64,000 nucleotides of DNA, from positions 93,181,805 through 93,245,804 of the forward strand of contig NC_088295.1 in the NCBI RefSeq assembly GCF_032854445.1. The letters run 5' to 3'. Each line of letters begins with the position of its first letter. The first letter of the stretch is position 1. Positions 51,401-60,400 of the stretch are shown in pieces. The notes beneath the pieces are model-generated. The model was given only the letters and a program-made list of their open reading frames with translations. It was not told the DNA's origin and did not search any database. This DNA is from Liolophura sinensis (Eukaryota > Mollusca > Polyplacophora > Chitonida > Chitonidae). A program made the position numbers and the translations under genes.

Positions 51401-54400
51401 ACCAGACTTGATGTTGTAGACAGCTACGCCCCGCAGTACCACCAAACGTGCACCAGCTGAATTACTTCTGGGTAGAAACCTTAGAACCAGACTTGATGTG
51501 GTACAGAGCTAGGACACACATTGCCACCACGCGAACACCAGCTGAGCTGCGCCACATAGTACCACCAAGCATACACCAGCTACTGTAGTTCGTGGTAGAA
51601 ATCTCAGGCCAATTCTAGGTGTTGTACAGAACTACACCATATTGTATTACCAAGCGTACACCAGCTGAAATACTTCTGGGTAGAAACCTTAGAATCAGAC
51701 TTGATGTCCTACAGAACTGCGCCATATTGTACCACCAAGTGTACATCAGCTGAAATACTTCTGGGTAGAAACCTTAGAATCAGACTTGATGTCCTACAGA
51801 ACTGCGCCATATTGTACCACCAAGCGTACACCAGCTGAACTACTTCTGGGTAGAAACCTTAGAATCAGACTTGATGTCGTACAGAACTGCGCCATATTGT
51901 ACCACCAAGCGTACACCAGCTGAAATACTTCTGGGTAGAAACCTTAGAATCAGACTTGATGTCCTACAGAACTGCGCCATATTGTACCACCAAGCGTACA
52001 CCAGCTGAAATACTTCTGGGTAGAAACCTTAGAATCAGACTTGATGTCGTACAGAACTGCGCCATATTGCACCACCAAGCGTACACCAGCTGAAATACTT
52101 CTGGGTAGAAACCTTAGAACCAGACTTGATGTCGTACAGAACTGCGCCATATTGTTCCACCAAGCGTACACCAGCTGAAATACTTCTGGGTAGAAACCTT
52201 AGAATCAGATTTGATGTCCTACAGAACTGCGCCATATTGTACCACCAAGCGTACACCAGCTGAAATACTTCTGGGTAGAAACCTTAGAACCAGACTTGAT
52301 GTCGTACAGAACTGCGCCATATTGTACCACAAAGCATACACCAGCTGAAATTCTTCTGGGTAGAAACCTTAGAACCAGACTTGATGTCGTACAGAACTGC
52401 ACCATATTGTACCACCAAGCGCACACCAGCTGAAATACTTCTGGGTAGAAACCTTAGAACCAGACTTGATGTCGTACAGAACTGCGCCATATTGTACCAC
52501 CAAGCGTACACCAGCTGAAATACTTCTGGGTAGAAACCTTAGAATCAGACTTGATGTCGTACAGAACTGCGCCATATTGTACCACCAAGCGTACACCAGC
52601 TGAAATACTTCTGGGTAGAAACCTTAGAATCAGACTTGATGTCGTACAGAACTGCGCCATATTGTACCACCAAGCGTACACCAGCTCAATTATTTCTGGG
52701 TAGAAACCTTAGAATCAGACTTGACGTCGTAAAGAACTGCGCCATATTGTACCACCAAGCGAACACCAGCTGAAATACTTCTGGGTAGAAACCTTAGAAC
52801 CATACTTGATGTCCTACAGAACTGCGCCATATTGTACCACCAAGCGAACACCAGCTGAAATACTTCTGGGTAGAAACCTTAGAATCAGACTTGATGTCGT
52901 ACAGAACTGCGCCATATTGCACCACCAAGCGTACACCAGCTGAATTACTTCTGGGTAGAAACCTTAGAACCAGACTTGATGTCGTACAGAACTGCGCCAT
53001 ATTGTACCACCAAGCATACACCAGCTGAAATACTTCTGGGTAGAAACCTTAGAACCAGACTTGATGTCATACAGAACTGCGCCATATTGTACCACCAAGC
53101 ATACACCAGCTCAGTTACTTGTGGGTAGAAACCTTGGAACCAGACGTGATTTTGTACAAAAGTACGCCACATAGTATCACCAAGCATGCACCAGCTCAAC
53201 TACTTCTGGGTAGAAGCCTTGAACCATACCTGATGTCGTAGAGAGCTACGCCACACAGCACCACCGAGCGAACACCAGCTAAGTTAGTTCATGGTAGAAA
53301 CCTCAGAACGAGACTTGACGTCGTATAGAACTACGCCACACAGCACACCGAGTAAACACCAGCTGAACTACGCCCCATAGTACCACCAAGCGAACACCAG
53401 CTGAACTACTTCTGGGTAGAAACCTTAGGACCAGACTTGATGTCGTAGAGAGCTACGCCACACAGTACCACTGAGCGAACACCAGCTGAATTAGTTCATG
53501 GTAGAAACCTTAGAACCATACTTGATGTCGTAGAGAGCTACGCCCCATAGTACCACCAAGCAAACACCAACTGAACTACTTCTGGGTAGAAACCTTAGAA
53601 CCATACTTGATGTCGTAGAGAGCTACGCCTCATAGTACCACCAAGGAAACACCAACTGAACTACTTCTGGGTAGAAACCTTAGAACCATACTTGATGTCG
53701 TAGAGAGCTACGCCACACAGTACCACCAAGTGTACACCAGCTGAATTAGTTCATGGTAGAAACCTTAGAACCAGACTTGATGTCGTAGAGAGCTACGCCA
53801 CACAGTACCACCAAGTGTACACCAGCTGAATTAGTTCATGGTAGAAACCTTAGAACCAGACTTGATGTCGTAGAGAGCTACACGACACAGCACCACCAAG
53901 CGAACACCAGCTGAACTATTTCTGGGTAGAAACCTTAGAACCAGACTAGATGTGGTACAGAGTTAGGCCATACAGTACCATCGACTGAACACCAGCAGAA
54001 CTGTACCACACCAACATTGTACCACCAAGTGTACATCAGCTGAAATACTTCTGGGTAGAAACCTTAGAATCAGACTTGATGTCCTACAGAACTACGCTAC
54101 ATTTTACCAGCAAGCGTACACCAGCTAAGCTACTTCTAGGTAAAAACCTTAGAACAAGACTTGCCGCCATCAGGCCAAATTTTGGACAGCGAATTTAGAG
54201 ACAATCTTCGCGAGAAAAAGATTCTCGAAATGTAGGAATAGGAGAACCTGTTTGGATATGAGATGACAGACAACCTAAGAAAGGATAATGGGTATCGTTC
54301 TGAAAGGAAGGAAGGATATCTAAAATCACCAGATGTAACAAAATTGTCAACTCAAGAACCACCAGTTGTATTTATGACAATATCTCTATTCATGCAGAAG

Positions 54401-57400
54401 ATTCCTAACAGTGACCAGCAAATCACCAACCAGTCTGTAGTAGATAACTCGTGTGAACAGATACCAGTATAAATCTCACCTGATCATTCCAAACCATCTC
54501 AAGCTGGACTTGACAGGGATACAACCTATCTCAGCACTTCTTCATGAACATTTGGTGAAGATCATCAAAACAAATACGTTATCTGTGTTATTTGTTTTGT
54601 TACAGGAATACTTCATCATAACTAATAATGCATGCATGGTTATTTTGGATAATTTGCACGGGAAGTTTACTGTTTAAACTAGCTGCAAATCTGTTGTACC
54701 GGAACAAGAGTGTTGTGTGAATGACTTCTCTCCACTGATAATAACCGCTCAGGTAATGACTGCTATACTATACCATCCAGTCTATGTAGTCACAAACTAC
54801 ATGTTGCAAACAACAAGGAACTCCGCCATCTGCCATGACGTCTTGAAATATGTTGACAGGTCACCTAACTGCTTGTTAACGGACGATTCAGGTGCTGACC
54901 CTACTGCAACAGACGACCTGTTAACGGTTCTCACCGGCCAGTTCTATTCTCTCGATGAACAGTGTGTTCTGAGCTTGGGCAATGGGTCCTACTTCTGTCG
55001 GGTAAGGAAATAATTTACTTCTCAAGTTGTGATCAAATAGGAAGCTTTTAAATCGAATGTACCTAAATCCCAGAAAGGGTTTACTGTCATCCAACGAACT
55101 CATAAAACAGAGACTATCATGAATTGCCTATCACTTTGGAGTGAGATCAAAAATGAAACTGTTGCTTCTAAAACATTTCATGTCAGACTAATTTACAGTG
55201 CGCTGACACAGCTCTAAATGAATGTTGATGACCCTTTTGTTATAACCTAATCGGCTCGCTTGATTATTTTCGGTTACAGAGATCGTATTCTTCTCCTTCC
55301 GAATATGAGAGTCTGTGCACACTAACATGGTGCAAGATCCCTGGAAGCCTAGGTACATGTAGAGGGATACTCCCTGGTAGAGGAACAACGTGCGGGGATA
55401 AGAAGGTTGGTCGCATTATCTGACGAGCTTACATCTATAACTAAATATTTTCTGTTCACTGTTTATGTTGCCCCGAGTACATGGCCATTTACCTTTTCTC
55501 TTAGTAAAGATGAGACTGACCTGGAGACATTCACGGCTACGTGGCAAATTTTTCTTTGCATGATGTTCGATTAATTGCACGGTAGTGTTTGATTAACATA
55601 GGATATATTGTTTGAATACCCGTACAGTATAGTGTTTGCTTACTAAACACTAGTGTTCGGTTAATTCACTGCACATTGTTTGGTCACTACACAAAGTACG
55701 GTATAATGTGAGTTGGCTGCACGAAATATATTTCGATTACGGCACAGTAGTGTTGGACCACTGCACGGTGCGTTGGTCGCTGGTGGTACAGTATGTTGTT
55801 CGTTCATTGCACAACAATGTTCGATTATTGTATTGTGTAGTGTTTGATAACTACCCAACAGTTTGCCATCACCATACGTTATAGTGATCAGTTAATAGTG
55901 TTCGTTGACAGCACGGTATATTGTTCCATTACTGCACAGTATTGTTCAATTACACTCCGCTGTAGTGTTCGACTACTGCACGGTGAACTGTTTGATTACT
56001 GCACAGTATAGAGTTCGATTACCACAATCGAAGTGTTCGTTTACGCACAGTTATGGACACTAGTGTTTGATAACTGCACGGCATTCTTCGACCACTTTAC
56101 AACACGTTCAATTACTGTGCAGTATAGTGTTCGATTATTGCACGGTAAACTGTTCGATACCTGTATGGAATAGTGTTCGATTATTATATGGTGAAGTGTT
56201 CAATTTATACCGGATAGTAGTGTTCGGTTAAAGGATTTAATCTGAATTATGATAATATTAATGAACATATTAAAATGTAATTATGATCAAAATACAGGTT
56301 AAACACAACTGTTAAGTGAAAAGACCAAATTGTAGTGCAGATGTGTTTATTAAACATGTGTCCATCCCCATTTATAACATTAGTACATAAGGACAATATA
56401 TACCAAGAGGTAGCCCCAAATACCCACTTTACAAAAATGCTTTTCTAGTGTCATTTTGTCTTTATGTTATAACAATATTGAAGACCACATTTACATCTTA
56501 CTTTTCTCACTCGATCATTTGAATTTTTTCATATGTAATTTTTATGTTTTCTCCACCTTTATTGCACGTTATAGTATACGATTACTGGGGAGTAGTCTTC
56601 GATCAACGCACGGTATTATAGTGCTCTATTAATGTACGGTTTAGTGTTCGATCACTGCTGGATAGTGTTCCATCACTGCACGGTTTTCAACAATTTTGGT
56701 GCAACGAAGGTATATGATCCGTAGATTGCCATGGCGTTTTTAGAATTCTGAGAAGTTCTGTCGGCTGACTTCACTTGGGATCTGTTAGTCTCACCACCCT
56801 CGAGCTCGCCAGATAGGACAAGTCGACCTACGACTGATCTATAGCAAATAATTTGTCACGGAGATAATTCTGTCACAATGAGCTAAATTTATATATCCAA
56901 AAAAAAAAAAAAAAAAAATAATAATGAATAAATAAATAAATAAATAAGTAATAATAAATAAATAAATATCCCCCCAAAATATAAATAAATAAATAATAAT
57001 GAATAAATAAATAAATAAATAAGTAATGATAAATAAATAAATAAATAATAATAAATAAATAAACAACTGTGATTTATTATAAGGTGGTGTGTAATCAGAC
57101 ATACCTTTATAGAAGCAGTTTGCATGTGGTGTCATTGGCCTAGCGCTCAGCTTTCTTTTCACAAATCTCTCCAGTTATAAGACCATGAACACATTTACGG
57201 CGCAAAACTGAAAACGCCTCCTCACTTCGATCCGTTCAACCTTTCAGTGGTGTATTGACGGTGCCTGTGTTTGCGACGAAAACGCCCCTGCCGGTTCAGG
57301 TAGGCTTAACACGCTTATCTCTTACATATTATCACAGAATCTAACCATGGGTTAATGGTAAATAAATAATAAAACATATATTCTCGAGCAGCAGGTCATT

Positions 57401-60400
57401 GAGTAAACAACAAGTTTAAGAATTGTAGTAAGTCGGTCAACTAATATATAGAATCACAATATCATTGTGATATCACAAATCTAATGTGCCCCCAAATATG
57501 TGAGGATTTTATCAGCCAAAGACTCCACAGAGGTAGCCAGACAATGTGTGCCAGGCTGTAGTTAGGCAGTCAGAGTAACGCATGTTCTATATTGTGTCTT
57601 TCTATCAGATACGTGTCCATACGGGGACCAAGAAGAGGATGTATCACCGAATAACTGCGTGGACGTGTCAGGTTTTCCCGGGCTCTGCTATCAATCATAT
57701 TATAGAGTTCGTTGTTGTGCCACATGCGAGGCGGCCAATACAGGACCCCCAGGTAGGCCTTCATATCAATACTGTATCTCATGTGAGACGGCCAATACAA
57801 TACCTCCAGGTAGGCCCTCATATCAATGCTGTGCATCACGTGAGGCGGCCAATATAGAACTTCCGCATAGGCCTTCAAATCAATGCAGTGTTTCAAGTGA
57901 GACGGCCAATACAGGACCCCAGGTAGGCCTTCAGATCAATACTGTATCTCATGTGAGACGGCCAATACAATACCTCCAGGTAGGCCTTCATATCAATGCT
58001 GTGCATCACGTGAGGCGGCCAATATAGAACTTCCGCGTAGGCCTTCAAATCAATGCAGTGTTTCATGTGAGATGGCCAATACAGGACCCCCAGGTAGGCC
58101 TTCAGATCAATACTGTACCTCATGTGAGACGGCCAATACAGGACATCCAGGTAGGCCTTCATATCAGTGCAGTGTTTCATGTGAGATGGCCAATACAGGA
58201 CCCCCAGGTAGGCCTTCAGATCAATACTGTATCTCATGTGAGACGGCCAATACAGGACATCCAGGTAGGCCTTCATATCAGTGCAGTGTTTCATGTGAGA
58301 CGGCCAATACAGGACCTCCAGGTAAGCCTTCAAATCAATGCTGTGTCTCATGTGAGACGGCCAATACAGGACATCCAGGTAGGCCTTCAAATCAATGCTA
58401 TGTTTCATGTGAGACGGCCAATACAGGACCTCCAGGTAGGCCATCAAATCGATGCTATGTTTCATGTGAGACGGCCAATACAGGACCTCCAGGTAGGCTT
58501 TCAAATCAATGCTGTGTTTCATGTGAAACGGGCAATACAGGACCTCCAGGTAGGCTTTCAAATCAATGCTGTGCCTCATGCGAGGCGGCCAATAAGGACC
58601 TTCAGGTAGGCCATCAAATAAATGCTGTGTTTCATGTGAGACGGCCAATACAGGACCTCCAGGTACATGTAGGCTTTCGGATCTCTGGGTCCCCATAATA
58701 CTGGCAACACAGGACCCCGAGATCACTGCTGTGCCTGTAATACTTTCGACACAGGACCCAAATAACTACCTCTGTGTAGGCCTTCAGATCACTGGTGTGC
58801 CACTAATGCTGGCGAAACACCCATCGCCTTCTGTAATGTGGCTAACACAGGGGCCCTGGTAGGCCTTCAAATCGCTGTTGGGCCTCATGTGATGTGGTCA
58901 GTGCAAGGGCTTTAGATACATGTAGGCCTATTGATCACTGGTGTTCCCATAATGCTGCCAACATAGGGCCCCCAAATAACTGCTGTGCCTTGTACTGTTG
59001 TCGTTTCTGCAGTATTTATATGTCTGACCAAACATTCAATACACTGGTATCTGAGGTTGAGCTATTCCTGGGTTCATTTGTCAGTGATGAATAATGCTTG
59101 GAATGTTTCACTTTTATGGCAGAAGTTAGGTTTATAGTGGAAGTATCCTGGTACCAGGGGCAAATGTCGGCCCTTCGCCGTGCTTTTGATAAACAGGTCA
59201 ACCATTATCTGCCCATCGCCGTGCTTTTGATAAACAGGTTAACCATTGTCTGCCCTTTGGCGTGCTTTTGCTAGACAGGTCAACCAATACCTGCTCATCG
59301 CTGTGCTTTTGATAAACAGGCCAACCAATATCTGCCCATCGCTGTGCTTTTGATGAACAGGCCATCCAATATCCCGTTTGCCATGCTTTTGATAAGCAGG
59401 CCAATCATTATCTGGCCTTCGCCGTACAGGCCAACTATTATCTTCCCCTCGCCGCGCTTTTGCTAAACAGGTCAACCATTATCTGCCGATTGCCGTGCTT
59501 TTGATAAACAGGCCAACCAAAATATGCCTTTCAGCGTGCTTTTGATAAACAGGCTAACCAATATCTGCCCATCGCCGCGCTTTTCCTAAACAGGTCAACC
59601 AATATCTGCCCATGGCCATGCTTTTGATAAACAGGTCAACCTATATCTGCCCATCGCCGTCCTTTTGATAACAGGCCAATCAATACCTGCCCATCGCCCT
59701 GCTTTTGATGAGGAGGCCAACCATTATCTGCTCTTTGCCGTGCTTTTGATAAGAAGGCCAACCATTATCTGCCCTTTGCCGTGCTTTTGATAAACAGGCG
59801 AACCATTATCTGCTCATCGCCGTGCTTTTGATAAACAGGCCAACCAATATCTGCCCATCGCCTTGCTTTTGATAAACAGGCCAACCAATATCTGCCCTTC
59901 AGCCTGCTTTTGATAAACGGGCCAACCATTATCTGGCCTTCGCCGTTCTTTTGATAAACAGGTCAACCAATATCTGCTCATCACCTTGCTTTTGATAATC
60001 AGGTCAACCAATATCTGCCCATTACCGTGCTTTTGATAAACAGGCCAACCATTATCTGCCCTTTGCCGTGCTTTTGCTAAACAGGTCAACCAATATCTGC
60101 CTTTCGTCGTGCTTTTGATAAACAGGTCAACCAATATCTGCTCATCGCCTTGCTTTTGATAAACAGGCCAACCATTATCTCCCTATTGCCGTGCTTTAGG
60201 TAAGCAGACCAATCATTATCTGGCCTTTGCCGTACAGGCCAACCATTATCTGGCCTTCGCCGTTCTTTTGATAAACAAGCCAGCTATTATCTGCCGATTA
60301 CCGTGCTTTTGATAAACACGCCAAACAATATCTGCCCATCGCCATGATTTTGATAAACAGGTTAACGAATATCTGCCCCTCGCGGTTTTTTTTGATAAAC

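Larger units (their letters stand above)
49958..54827 (+). mobile_element. Decayed LTR retrotransposon remnant
   Basis: Two flanking segments (49958-50085 and 54712-54827) resemble each other strongly: both have acttctc near the start, then ctataccacccagtctgtac-type sequence, agtcacaaa and aaggaactc. They look like partial LTRs. Between them lie an integrase core fragment and its C-terminal part. The 85-bp array occupies most of the element. Gag, protease and reverse transcriptase are missing. Ty3-type is inferred from the integrase. Confidence 0.65.

Noticed and set aside
51950-53199. Many minus frames of 73-84 codons (MYAWWYNMAQFCTTSS)
   Set aside because: The antisense of the 85-bp integrase-derived array.
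57893-58726. 277-codon minus frame (SIDLKAYLEVLYWPSHMKH)
   Set aside because: The antisense of the 57-bp exon-derived array; no independent evidence.
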